Shown in pieces: positions 26,487-34,759 of a stretch of 64,000 nucleotides of DNA. Within the stretch, counting starts at the first letter, position 1, and every line of letters starts with the position of its first letter. This DNA is from JAWPMT01 sp965267435 (GTDB taxonomy: Bacteria; Bacteroidota; Bacteroidia; Cytophagales; Cyclobacteriaceae), in NCBI GenBank assembly GCA_965267435.1, contig OZ253960.1:2666001-2730000 (forward strand). The letters are read 5' to 3'. Position numbers and translations under genes: made by a program. The notes under the pieces were generated by a model. The model was not told where the DNA came from. It did no database searches and saw nothing but the letters and a program-made list of their open reading frames with translations.

Positions 26487-26950
26487 TCATCCGTGTCATC
26501 CATTCTCTGGAAATGGATGATGACAAAGCGGGTTTAATACAATACCAAAACAGTGGGATTGGTCCTCGCCCCCATCAAGTGCTGATCTATCTGAATAAAC
26601 GGAGCACTATCACTGAGCAGTCCATCACTATTGCCCACGAAATGGTGCACGCGTCCCAGTACATCCGGGGCGACCTTGTGAGGATCTCGGACCGAAGTTT
26701 TATGTGGAAAGGAAGAGTCATCGACAACATTCACAGGCTCCGGTACGAATCCCGGCCATGGGAAATCGAGGCAATGACCCTGGGCGAGCATCTAAGGAAG
26801 TACTATCTACAAAGGAATTCTCTCCACCTCTCAACTCAGACAGACTCGCTCAAAAGCGATGACGTCGCCGCTTATGTTCAGCAGCAAAAGATACATAGTC
26901 CCCCATGGTGTCTCATGGCGGTGATCCATGAACTGAAAGCGCCTCTATAA
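26465..26950 (+). CDS. HExxH zincin-like protein, probably 5'-truncated by a frameshift
   Basis: 161 codons if read from the TTG at 26465; the first in-frame ATG is at residue 17. The hallmark is SITIAHEMVHASQYIRGDL, a metalloprotease HExxH with a downstream Gln-Tyr-x2-Gly-Asp, followed by FMWKGRVIDN and RPWEIEAMTLGEHL, where the Glu residues may be the third ligand. This layout fits small secreted zinc metallopeptidase-like proteins of uncharacterised type. No signal peptide is present in this frame, but one lies just upstream in another frame. It is 70 bases before the MarR gene on the same strand. Confidence 0.6.
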   Translation: MQLDSTVIIRVIHSLEMDDDKAGLIQYQNSGIGPRPHQVLIYLNKRSTITEQSITIAHEMVHASQYIRGDLVRISDRSFMWKGRVIDNIHRLRYESRPWEIEAMTLGEHLRKYYLQRNSLHLSTQTDSLKSDDVAAYVQQQKIHSPPWCLMAVIHELKAPL

Positions 26951-27020
26951 TCAGCAACCAGGTCGCTACGGATCTGATGGTCTTGTGGGCGTCTTTGACT
27001 ATTGGGGCTATGTTTACGTC

Positions 27021-27455
27021 ATGGATGAACTCAGCCCAAAAGGCATTGGCTACCTACTCGAGCGCACCAGCCGCATGGTGAAGTTGGCCTACTCACAGGC
27101 CTTCAATAAGGCGGGATATGATGTAACACCCGAGCAGTGGGTAGTACTTGAAAGCCTCTTTCTGCAGGACGGCCAAACTCAAAACGACCTTGCCACGGAC
27201 AGCTTCAAGGACGCCCCGACCATTTCTCGTATCCTGAACCTTCTTGAAAAAAAAGGCTATCTCTACCGGAGGAGCAGGAGCCATGACAAGCGGATTCGTT
27301 TCATCTTTCTATCTGACTCCGGCAGGGAACTCGTTCTAACAATGCAGCCCGAAGTACAAGATCTACGAAGTCGAGGGTGGGCCGGGCTCACCTCAGGGGA
27401 TTATGAGGACTTTGTCCGTATCACCAACCAGATTTTTGCCAACTACGAACAATAA
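27021..27455 (+). CDS. MarR family transcriptional regulator
   Basis: 144 aa from the ATG at 27021 (MDELSPKGIGYLLERTSRMVKL); a further upstream start adds 12 residues without family character. The winged helix is seen in VTPEQWVVLESLFLQDGQTQNDLATDSFKDAPTISRILNLLEKKGYLYRRSRSHDKRIRFIFLSDSGREL. MarR proteins repress neighbouring genes and are released by small aromatic ligands. The gene lies 56 bases before hppD in the same direction, consistent with control of tyrosine breakdown, and an inverted repeat is present in that gap. Confidence 0.9.
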   Translation: MDELSPKGIGYLLERTSRMVKLAYSQAFNKAGYDVTPEQWVVLESLFLQDGQTQNDLATDSFKDAPTISRILNLLEKKGYLYRRSRSHDKRIRFIFLSDSGRELVLTMQPEVQDLRSRGWAGLTSGDYEDFVRITNQIFANYEQ

Positions 27456-27472
27456 GACAGCCCGAAATAATA

Positions 27473-27489
27473 TATATTTGTCATAACAA
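27473..27489 (+). promoter_or_regulatory. Promoter -7 element overlapping a MarR-type inverted repeat, upstream of hppD
   Basis: TATATTTG (27473-27480) is an exact -7 match. TTGT (27478-27481) and ACAA (27486-27489) form an inverted repeat around CATA that overlaps it, so a bound MarR dimer could block the promoter. The arms are short, so the operator call is tentative. Confidence 0.35.
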
Positions 27490-27511
27490 GTATCTTTAAA
27501 CTATTCGACCT

Positions 27512-28645
27512 ATGCACCCCGAAAGCCCCACTCTCGAAAAGCTTTATTCTGATGCTCAGGACTTCATGCCCATCAATGGCACGGACTACGTCGAGTTCTA
27601 CGTCTCCAACGCTAAGCAGGCAGCTCATTTCTACAAATCTGCTTTTGGTTTCCAATCCCTTGCCTACGCTGGATTGGAGACCGGCCTGAAGGACCGGGAA
27701 TCGTACGTTGTCGTACAAGATAAGATCCGACTGGTACTCACCTCTCCCCTCAAGTCCGGAACTGCAATTGGCGCACACATCGAGCAACACGGCGATGGGG
27801 TGAAAACAGTAGCACTATGGGTGGACGACGCCACCTACGCTTTCGAAGAGGCCGTCAAGCGAGGAGCAAAACCTTACCTCCAACCGGAAACCCTCAAGGA
27901 TGACACCGGACACATTGTCAGATCAGGCATCCATACCTACGGCGATACGGTGCACGTATTCATGGAGCGCAGCGCCTATGACGGTGTTTTCATGCCAGGA
28001 TTCAAAAAATGGGAAACCACCTACAATCCTGTGGACATCGGCCTGCGGTACATCGACCACATGGTCGGCAACGTAGAGTTGGGTAAGATGAACCACTGGG
28101 TCAACTTTTACAAAGACGTTCTGGGGTTTGCGCAGATCATCTCCTTTGATGATAAAGACATCAGCACGGAATACACCGCACTGATGAGCAAGGTAATGAG
28201 CAACGGCAACGGGCGTATCAAATTCCCCATCAACGAGCCTGCTGACGGTAAGAGAAAATCTCAAATAGAGGAGTATCTTGATTTCTACGAGGGACCCGGT
28301 GTGCAACACATCGCCGTCGCCACCAACAACATCATCCATACGGTGACCGAACTCATAGATCGAGGTGTGGAATTCCTGCGTGTACCCACTACCTATTACG
28401 ATACGCTCACCGATCGTGTCGGTGAAATAGACGAAGAAGTCGACGCCCTAAAAGACCTGGGCATCCTGGTAGACCGGGATGATGAAGGCTATCTCCTACA
28501 AATTTTCACACGCCCTGTCGAACCTCGTCCTACCGTGTTCTTTGAGATCATCCAAAGAAAGGGGGCTACGTCGTTTGGCAAAGGCAACTTCAAAGCCCTG
28601 TTCGAGGCCATTGAGCGAGAGCAAGAGCTGCGAGGTACGTTGTAG
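27512..28645 (+). CDS. hppD: 4-hydroxyphenylpyruvate dioxygenase
   Basis: 377 aa, normal length for the enzyme. Two vicinal-oxygen-chelate halves: YVEFYVSNAKQAAHFYKSAFGFQSLAYAG at the N-terminus, and a catalytic half with the iron ligands His in YIDHMVGNV, His in GPGVQHIAVATN and Glu in VFFEIIQRKG. The C-terminal GNFKALFEAIEREQELRG helix closes the active site. It converts 4-hydroxyphenylpyruvate to homogentisate in tyrosine breakdown. No homogentisate dioxygenase or fumarylacetoacetase is in the window, so the rest of the pathway lies elsewhere. Confidence 0.95.
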   Translation: MHPESPTLEKLYSDAQDFMPINGTDYVEFYVSNAKQAAHFYKSAFGFQSLAYAGLETGLKDRESYVVVQDKIRLVLTSPLKSGTAIGAHIEQHGDGVKTVALWVDDATYAFEEAVKRGAKPYLQPETLKDDTGHIVRSGIHTYGDTVHVFMERSAYDGVFMPGFKKWETTYNPVDIGLRYIDHMVGNVELGKMNHWVNFYKDVLGFAQIISFDDKDISTEYTALMSKVMSNGNGRIKFPINEPADGKRKSQIEEYLDFYEGPGVQHIAVATNNIIHTVTELIDRGVEFLRVPTTYYDTLTDRVGEIDEEVDALKDLGILVDRDDEGYLLQIFTRPVEPRPTVFFEIIQRKGATSFGKGNFKALFEAIEREQELRGTL

Positions 28646-28690
28646 CACAGACGTCCCACAGCTCTGTATTCTTCGGATGAAGATCTAAAA

Positions 28691-28927
28691 CTATAATTGC
28701 TTGTGTGATCCGTCGCACATGCCCGGATTGGAGGTGTGCTTGCAAAGACACAGGTAATACGTCTTCGTCGCATCGGCGGTAAATACCGTCGGCGAGAACT
28801 CCGACCCTTTGTGTGATCCATCGCAAAAAGGCTGATTCGTAGACTCTCCGCACGAACACCATGCATAGGTTTTTCCGGCTTCCAGTTCAACCGGCGTTGG
28901 TTGTTTGTCGACAATTTTTGGTTCCAT
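28691..28927 (-). CDS. Tandem CDGSH iron-sulphur protein
   Basis: 78 aa with two complete cluster motifs: CSCGESTNQPFCDGSHKG and CLCKHTSNPGMCDGSHKQ, each matching C-x-C-x2-S/T-x3-P-x-C-D-G-S-H with three Cys and one His. Each motif should bind a labile [2Fe-2S] cluster, so one chain forms what is a dimer in the single-motif mitoNEET proteins. The start is at the ATG at 28927 (MEPKIVDKQPTPVEL). It is a small soluble redox or cluster-transfer protein. It converges on hppD and lies 81 bases after the ROK gene. Confidence 0.92.
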   Translation of the reverse strand: MEPKIVDKQPTPVELEAGKTYAWCSCGESTNQPFCDGSHKGSEFSPTVFTADATKTYYLCLCKHTSNPGMCDGSHKQL

Positions 28928-29008
28928 ATCGAGTAGGTACTTAGATGAATTCTCTATCGGTGTATTTCAATTTCATAACCAGTGGGAGGCCAGGTTGTTC
29001 CTCGACTC

Positions 29009-29848
29009 TCACGGTACCTCCACTGCCAATGCCGCTGCCCCCAAAATGGCGCTCTCGGCCATATCGCTCACCTCGACCGTCAACCCCTCCAAAACATTGC
29101 GGTAGGGGAATGCTGCGATCGTATCCATCATCGACGCCTTGAAGAAATCATACCCCGCAACTACCGACCCTCCCAGAATGAAGGCTTGCGGGTCGATCGC
29201 GAACATGAGGATCTTTAACGCTTCCCCCAGGTGATGCCCCAACTCGCGATAATACGTCAATGCCTGGGGGTCGCCATCATGGGCGAGTTGATAGACATCA
29301 AAACCTGAGACGCCATGGACATTCGCGAAGAATGAGCCGCTGGCGTAGTACTCCAGTACGTGGTCCCTGTAGGGGATCATGCCAAACTCCCCAGCACCAA
29401 CGTGGGCGCCATCATAGAGCTGTCCATTGATGATGATTCCCGTTCCCAACCCTGTTCCGATGGTGACCCCAGCGAAATTGTCATAGGAGCGCCCTTTGCC
29501 AAAGTGTCTTTCGCCTAGCGCGAAACAGTTCGAATCATTGTTGATATGGACAGGCAAATCATAGCGTTCCTCGAGCAGTGATTTCAGGGGCACCTCTTTC
29601 CATGAGGGAATGTTTTGAATGTCGAAGATGACTCCGGACGCATCGACCGTCCCCGGGACACCTACGCCAATGCCTCTAACAGATGAAACATCATACTTGT
29701 CAAGTACACCGTAGATATCCTGCAGCACTTCCTGCTCGTTTCCTTTTGAGCGGATGGGCACCTTTTGCACCTCCGTCGCCTCCCCTTCCGAAACAAGTCC
29801 GGCGGCCACTTTGGTACCTCCTAAATCGACTCCCAGCACGTACTGCAT
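29009..29848 (-). CDS. ROK family sugar kinase-like protein without the zinc motif
   Basis: 279 aa. The N-terminal ATP-binding motif is VLGVDLGGTKVAAGL. Further family motifs are GIGVGVPGTVD, LPVHINNDSNCFALGE and FAGVTIGTGLGTGIIINGQLYDGAHVGAGEFG, in which Asp of NNDSN is the catalytic base. ROK enzymes normally carry CxCGxxGCxE next; here the sequence is MIPYRDHVLEYYASG, with no cysteine and only the final ExYASG conserved. It is therefore a zinc-less variant, probably still a sugar kinase (glucokinase-like). It is the last gene after gmc and subunit 3, with a 24-base gap. Confidence 0.82.
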   Translation of the reverse strand: MQYVLGVDLGGTKVAAGLVSEGEATEVQKVPIRSKGNEQEVLQDIYGVLDKYDVSSVRGIGVGVPGTVDASGVIFDIQNIPSWKEVPLKSLLEERYDLPVHINNDSNCFALGERHFGKGRSYDNFAGVTIGTGLGTGIIINGQLYDGAHVGAGEFGMIPYRDHVLEYYASGSFFANVHGVSGFDVYQLAHDGDPQALTYYRELGHHLGEALKILMFAIDPQAFILGGSVVAGYDFFKASMMDTIAAFPYRNVLEGLTVEVSDMAESAILGAAALAVEVP

Positions 29849-29872
29849 TTCGTAGATCGTGATCGCTGAGGT

Positions 29873-30583
29873 TTAGGTGATCAGGTTGCCGTCCTCATCC
29901 CATTGGGCCATCTCCCCACGGGTGCTCTGGTCCACGCACTTGGACAAGATATCTTCATCGTAGGCAAGGCCGTGTTTCTTCAGTACTTCGTCGGGCACAC
30001 CATCCCATACATTGGGGGTATTCCCCTTGTATCCGAGCTCATCAATTCCTGGCTTGGAAGTGTAAAAGCCAGTGAGCGTCAGATCCCGAACAAGAGAGAA
30101 GAAGCGGATACCTGGCTGAAGCGTGGGCTCCTCATTATCCGGATAGGCGATCTGATCGCAAATCTCTATGTGTTGGCTGTCTTCCAGTTTTTTGAACTCC
30201 TTGTTGAATAACTGATTGCTGAAATTGTCCAACCACATGATTCCTCCACGGATGGGTAGCTGATGTGAAGGAATGTCCTTCACAATGAACTCCATAAAAG
30301 CAGGAACTTCTGCCTGTGTGGCAGAAACATAACCATCTGTTGGCGGTAGGATGATATCGCAAAGCGTGGCGAGTGTTTCCATTTCATGAGGTGTGAAAAA
30401 CGTTTCCTCTCGCAGCTTCAAATCCCTGGCCACTTCTTTGGGTGTTCTGCCGTATCCTTCCGTTTCGGCTGGTGTGCCTGGAAGCTGATCCTCCGTCTCC
30501 GGTGTCGTCTCGCATCCTGAGATGGCCATACCGCCAGCCAATGAACCGACGAACAATGTTTTGAGGCTTTCCCTTCTATCCAT
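29873..30583 (-). CDS. Gluconate 2-dehydrogenase subunit 3 family protein
   Basis: 236 aa. MDRRESLKTLFVGSLAGGMAISGC starts with a twin-arginine-like RRES signal and ends at a Cys that could be lipidated. The conserved part is FFTPHEMETLATLCDIILPPTDGYVSATQAEVPAFMEFIVKD, then FNKEFKKLEDSQH. Proteins of this family are the small accessory subunit that exports or stabilises a flavin GMC dehydrogenase. It is followed (3 bases) by the GMC gene upstream in the same operon, so the two should form one membrane-linked dehydrogenase. Confidence 0.9.
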   Translation of the reverse strand: MDRRESLKTLFVGSLAGGMAISGCETTPETEDQLPGTPAETEGYGRTPKEVARDLKLREETFFTPHEMETLATLCDIILPPTDGYVSATQAEVPAFMEFIVKDIPSHQLPIRGGIMWLDNFSNQLFNKEFKKLEDSQHIEICDQIAYPDNEEPTLQPGIRFFSLVRDLTLTGFYTSKPGIDELGYKGNTPNVWDGVPDEVLKKHGLAYDEDILSKCVDQSTRGEMAQWDEDGNLIT

Positions 30584-30586
30584 GGT

Positions 30587-32302
30587 CTAAATATTTTGCT
30601 GTTTCAACTGTTCAATAATATAGTCGGACGTCCTCCACGCCAGGGCGAGGATGGTCCAAGTTGGGTTTTTATCTGCTTGCGACACAAATGGACCGCCATC
30701 GCAGACAAAGACATTCTTTACGTCATGCAATTGCTGATACTTGTTGGTCACTGAGCGCTTCGGATCGTTGCCCATGCGGGTTGTCCCAACTTCGTGGATG
30801 ATCCTCCCCGGAGCCAGCAGGCCGTAGTCATCATCAGCGCCTGGCGCATCCCACAATATTTCTCCCCCCATCGCTTCAAAGATCTGCTCGAAAGTCTGGT
30901 GCATGTGCTTGGCCTGCTGTCTCTCATGTTCTGACCAGGTGTAGTTGAATCGCAACACCGGAATACCCCACTCATCAACAGCATTGGGATCAATCTCACA
31001 ATAGTTGTCCTCCCGTGCAATGCATTCGCCGCGGCCAGACATCCCAATAAAGGATCCGTAGAATCGACGTACATCTTTACGCAGGCTGTTGCCATAGCCA
31101 CCCACACGTTCACCCAGGTACTTGGCGAAGTTGTTCGCTCCAAAGCCAAAACCATACGCCGGCATGCTCATCCCGCCCCAGACCTCGATGTGATAACCCC
31201 GAGGAAAGTCAAGCTTAGCATCGTTGAGCCACCATGGCGTGTAGACGTGCATCCCTCCTACTCCATCTTCATTGTAAATCTCCCGATCCATTAGTTGGGG
31301 AACAAAGGCCATTCGATCCGTGCCTGTGGAATCATGCAAGTACTTACCGACAACATCACTGGAGTTGCCAAGGCCATTTTCATGAGCGCTACTCTTCGAA
31401 TTGAGCATGATCCGGGCTGTGCTGCAGGCCGAAGCCGCCAGCACCACAACCTTCCCCTTCAATTCGTATTCCTTTCGATCCTCCTTGTTGATGTACGACA
31501 CGCCTGTAGCCTTGCCCTCATTATCGGTGAGCACTTCACGGACCATCGCGTTGGTATAGAGGTCGACCTGTCCATTCTTCTGGGCAGGAAAGATGAGGCA
31601 GGTACCCGCTGAAAAGTCCGCGTAAGCCATGCAAGCTCTGTTGCACTGCCGGCAATAAAAGCAAACGCCCCGATCGGGGTTGATGGGCTTGGTCAGTATC
31701 GAAAGTCGAGAAGGAATGGCTGGTATGCCCGCTTTCTTCGCAGCGTTCATGTAGTACAGCTCATGTAGCCTGGGCTTTGGAGGCGGTAAGAAAAAACCGT
31801 CGGGTTCATTGGGTATGTTCTCTTTGGAACCAAATACGCCTATAAGCTTATCTACTTTGTCGTAGTAGGGCTTCACATCATCATAGGAGATGGGCCAATT
31901 GTCACCCAAACCATCGAGGTCCCTACGCTTGAAATCCAAGGGACCAAACCTCAGGGATATGCGACCCCAGTGGTTGGTGCGTCCGCCGAGCATACGCGAT
32001 CGAAACCAGTCGAATTCCGTGCCTGAGGCCCTCGTGTAGGGCTCTCCGTCGATCTCCCAGCCACCATAGGCGCTATCGAAATCGCCAAATGGCCGAGCGG
32101 ATCCAGCGCCTCTTCGGGGCGACTCCCAGGGCCATCGCAGTTGGGTGCGCTGTTCAGGGTCAGCGGGGTCAAAGTACGGGCCAGCTTCTACCACGGCTAC
32201 CTTGAGGCCGGCATTCGCCAGGTTATAGGTGGCCATGCCGCCGCCTGCGCCGGAGCCCACGATAATGACATCATAGTTTTTCGACTGCTCTATTATTTGC
32301 AT
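30587..32302 (-). CDS. GMC family flavin oxidoreductase (gluconate dehydrogenase-like large subunit)
   Basis: 571 aa. FAD site at the N-terminus, VIIVGSGAGGGMATYNLANAGLKVAVVEAG. Further on are RMLGGRTNHWGRISLRFGP (FAD-binding motif), a cysteine-rich VCFYCRQCNRACM segment, and the C-terminal HEVGTTRMGNDP...VCDGGPFVSQADKNPTWTILALAWRTSDYI with the catalytic His. It oxidises sugars, sugar acids or polyols, passing electrons to the respiratory chain through a cytochrome partner not present next to it. No signal peptide: it is probably exported with subunit 3. Confidence 0.92.
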   Translation of the reverse strand: MQIIEQSKNYDVIIVGSGAGGGMATYNLANAGLKVAVVEAGPYFDPADPEQRTQLRWPWESPRRGAGSARPFGDFDSAYGGWEIDGEPYTRASGTEFDWFRSRMLGGRTNHWGRISLRFGPLDFKRRDLDGLGDNWPISYDDVKPYYDKVDKLIGVFGSKENIPNEPDGFFLPPPKPRLHELYYMNAAKKAGIPAIPSRLSILTKPINPDRGVCFYCRQCNRACMAYADFSAGTCLIFPAQKNGQVDLYTNAMVREVLTDNEGKATGVSYINKEDRKEYELKGKVVVLAASACSTARIMLNSKSSAHENGLGNSSDVVGKYLHDSTGTDRMAFVPQLMDREIYNEDGVGGMHVYTPWWLNDAKLDFPRGYHIEVWGGMSMPAYGFGFGANNFAKYLGERVGGYGNSLRKDVRRFYGSFIGMSGRGECIAREDNYCEIDPNAVDEWGIPVLRFNYTWSEHERQQAKHMHQTFEQIFEAMGGEILWDAPGADDDYGLLAPGRIIHEVGTTRMGNDPKRSVTNKYQQLHDVKNVFVCDGGPFVSQADKNPTWTILALAWRTSDYIIEQLKQQNI

Positions 32303-32727
32303 GCTTGGGTTTCTATAGGAAGTGAAGACATTCGATCGTCAATATCGTGCAATTTTCACAATCTACCAGACGTCTCCGGAGGCTAATTGGCAGATCTCAT
32401 TCGCCTACCACCCAAAATACCATCGCCTACCCACAAAGTGTCGTTCAGATCCTGAGCGCTCCAGTCCATTTACATACCTCAAGGCACAGCTAGGCCATCT
32501 GCACCCATACCCGGATCTAAATCACAATTACCAAAAACCCATAAATTGGTAAAACAGCCATAATGGTTAATAATCATCATAATACCTATTTCAGATATCT
32601 TCATACCTAGCTGATATGCCTGATAATTGGTCAAATGATGGCCGAAATGTTTTGTGAAAAACAATAGTTTTGCCTGTGCACAGCGAGATGAAAATGCGAA
32701 AGACTTGAAGAAAGCCAACTGGCTCAG
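32303..32727. other. Divergent promoter region, no gene
   Basis: 425 bases between the GMC operon and the XRE gene. TAGTTTTG (32665-32672) is an exact -7 box for the XRE gene, 55 bases before its GTG. AT-rich stretches (32520-32600) may carry the promoter of the GMC operon. No repeat or RNA feature is evident. Confidence 0.4.
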
Positions 32728-33222
32728 GTGAGTGAAGTTGCAGAATTGGACTGTACCAACTTGAACTATTTTCAACGAAATCTTAAGTACTTACGCGCTC
32801 AGCACGGAATGTCGCAAGAACAATTTGGGAGGCTATTTCATCTAAGTAAGTCCAATGTCAACTCTTACGAAGGTGGTGTTCTTCCGAAGCTTGAAAAGTA
32901 CCTGGAGATCATGGACTATTTCAAGCTGGATCCAAGCAAGTTCATGCGACTCGATATGTCGAAGCATTCTGTGTTCCGCAAGGAGGATTCCAAGTCCTCA
33001 CAACACACAGAGGAAGAAAGAAGCAAACAGATTGACTCGTGGGTGGACGAGGGAGTCGCTGAGCACATCAGGTACCAATACCTGGATGAGCTAAGCAAGG
33101 AAGAGATGCGCAGAATGTTTATCCAGCAAAAGCAAGTAAATCAAGACCTCTTACGGGAAAACCTGGAACTGAAGGATAAGTACATCGGTCTGCTGGAAAA
33201 AAACGGGAAGAAGGAAGAGTAA
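32728..33222 (+). CDS. XRE-type helix-turn-helix regulator
   Basis: 164 aa with a GTG start. The HTH is NLKYLRAQHGMSQEQFGRLFHLSKSNVNSYEGGVLPKLEKYLEIMDYFKLDPSKFMRLD. The second half (HTEEERSKQIDSWVDEGVAEHIRYQYLDELSKEEMRRMFIQQKQVNQDLLRENLELKDKYIGLLEKN) is strongly helical and ends in a coiled coil that may mediate dimerisation. No enzymatic domain or peptidase motif is attached. It is divergent from the GMC operon, so it is a candidate local regulator of it. A free-standing lysogeny repressor or antitoxin is less likely because no phage or toxin gene is nearby. Confidence 0.83.
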   Translation: MSEVAELDCTNLNYFQRNLKYLRAQHGMSQEQFGRLFHLSKSNVNSYEGGVLPKLEKYLEIMDYFKLDPSKFMRLDMSKHSVFRKEDSKSSQHTEEERSKQIDSWVDEGVAEHIRYQYLDELSKEEMRRMFIQQKQVNQDLLRENLELKDKYIGLLEKNGKKEE

Positions 33223-33252
33223 CTGATCGGCACCAACATCTGGCGTCCTCTA

Positions 33253-34593
33253 TCACATGAGCTTGTCCTCACTGTGCATCTCACGCATCATCGAGGGTAC
33301 ATCCAAATTGTATCGGTAGCTAATGTAATAGAGCAGTTGGTCGCGCTGTTTCAGATGCTCAATGACAGAATCATCCAGTCGCTGCCGCTTCTTTAGAATC
33401 CAATAAACCAACGCCCCTATCACCGTGATCAGAGCGAGCACCGTGGCAATCAGCGATATGCGCAGCTGAGCGATCGTCAGTGACTCCCGTAGCTCAAATG
33501 CTTCAATTTCCGTTCGGATTTTCTCTGCAAGGTAGCGTGCATGTAGCTCTTCAAATGTCTCTTGTAGTTCGACCAGTGGGAGCATGATCTCATTAAGCCT
33601 TTGACTGTAGATCAAAGCCGCCTCATGATCCTGGAGTTCTTGGCTGATCCTGATCACATCCTGAATATTGGCGATCTGCACGGACACATCCACTCTTCGG
33701 GGATCCAACTCGGCGCTTTTCATCCAGAATTCCCGGGCCTTCTTTACATCCCCTTCAGCCTCCGCCAATACTCCCAAATTATTGTAATTATCCAATAACA
33801 AGGCCTCGTCTCCCGCACTAAGCATTAGAGGTAGTGACTCTGTCAGGTAAGAACGGGCACTGTCAAGGCTCTCCCCATTCATATAGATAGCACCTAAGCT
33901 AATCAAGGCCTTCGCCTTCAGCCTCTGATCATCGGCCTGCTCGGCAACATCATGAAGATGGTGATAAGTTCTTGCCGCCGCGGTCCAGTCCTTTTTTCCA
34001 TAGTAGTTCGATCCCAACTCTAATTGACAGGAAATAATGAAGCCTTCCATGTCGCCCATTTGTTGAAATGAGGGAATAAGACGATTCTGAATTGCAATTG
34101 CCGAATCATATTGCTCGGCTAGGCGCAAGGTTTTACCCAGATTGTACAAAGTCAGCAACCGCGACTTTTCGCTAGGCAAATCCAATAACAGCGCCTCGGC
34201 GTAATAACCTTGGGCATATTCGAAGTGATTGAGGGCCTTGTATGAAAGCCCCAGATAGGTTAGGATATCATTTTGACGCTGTACATTGTCCGTTTGCCTG
34301 GAATGACGAAGCGCCTGGTAAAAGCTCAGAATGGCATCTCCTCTCTCCAATAGCTCCAGATAATAAACTTTCCCCCTTTGATAGTGGATCTCCGTAAGTT
34401 CCTCATCCGTTAAGCTCTCTTTTTGCAACAATGAATCCATAAGAGCTAACGCGCGAACGGGATCGTCCCGCATAACCTCCTTGCTCCGCTCGATAGTAGC
34501 GGAAGTATTGGGATCCACGCTTGATCTCGCGTCGAGGGTCGCAAAAAGCAAGACATAAATCAGGCAACAAGCAAGAATGTGCCGAAATTTCAC
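33253..34593 (-). CDS. TPR protein with C-terminal membrane helix
   Basis: 446 aa when started at the GTG at 34593 (VKFRHILACCLIYVLLFA), which gives a normal signal peptide; the longer open frame (TTG at 34638) adds 15 residues in front. Residues ~40-330 form tetratricopeptide repeats (for example AQGYYAEALLLDLPSEKSRLLTLYNLGKTLRL). A coiled coil follows (ELQETFEELHARYLAEKIRTEIEAFELRESL), then a helix (LISLIATVLALITVIGALVYWI) and a short cytoplasmic tail. The layout resembles the sensor half of Bacteroidota TPR histidine kinases and LuxR proteins without its output domain. The signalling partner, if any, is not next to it. Confidence 0.72.
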   Translation of the reverse strand: MKFRHILACCLIYVLLFATLDARSSVDPNTSATIERSKEVMRDDPVRALALMDSLLQKESLTDEELTEIHYQRGKVYYLELLERGDAILSFYQALRHSRQTDNVQRQNDILTYLGLSYKALNHFEYAQGYYAEALLLDLPSEKSRLLTLYNLGKTLRLAEQYDSAIAIQNRLIPSFQQMGDMEGFIISCQLELGSNYYGKKDWTAAARTYHHLHDVAEQADDQRLKAKALISLGAIYMNGESLDSARSYLTESLPLMLSAGDEALLLDNYNNLGVLAEAEGDVKKAREFWMKSAELDPRRVDVSVQIANIQDVIRISQELQDHEAALIYSQRLNEIMLPLVELQETFEELHARYLAEKIRTEIEAFELRESLTIAQLRISLIATVLALITVIGALVYWILKKRQRLDDSVIEHLKQRDQLLYYISYRYNLDVPSMMREMHSEDKLM

Positions 34594-34759
34594 AAGGGCA
34601 TCAATTATGATTCGATAACTAGCGCTCAAACTGAGCAAGACATTAACTCAACCCACCTGATCGAGTCAATATCCCAAAATCTCTTCTATATCTATTTGGA
34701 CATTCCTCAAATTCAATTGAGGAAGACCATCATTTTTTCGCAAAATCCCCAAGGCACTT

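Noticed and set aside
32728..33222. Toxin-antitoxin or phage repressor
   Set aside because: The XRE protein has no neighbouring toxin-size gene and no phage genes are in the window.
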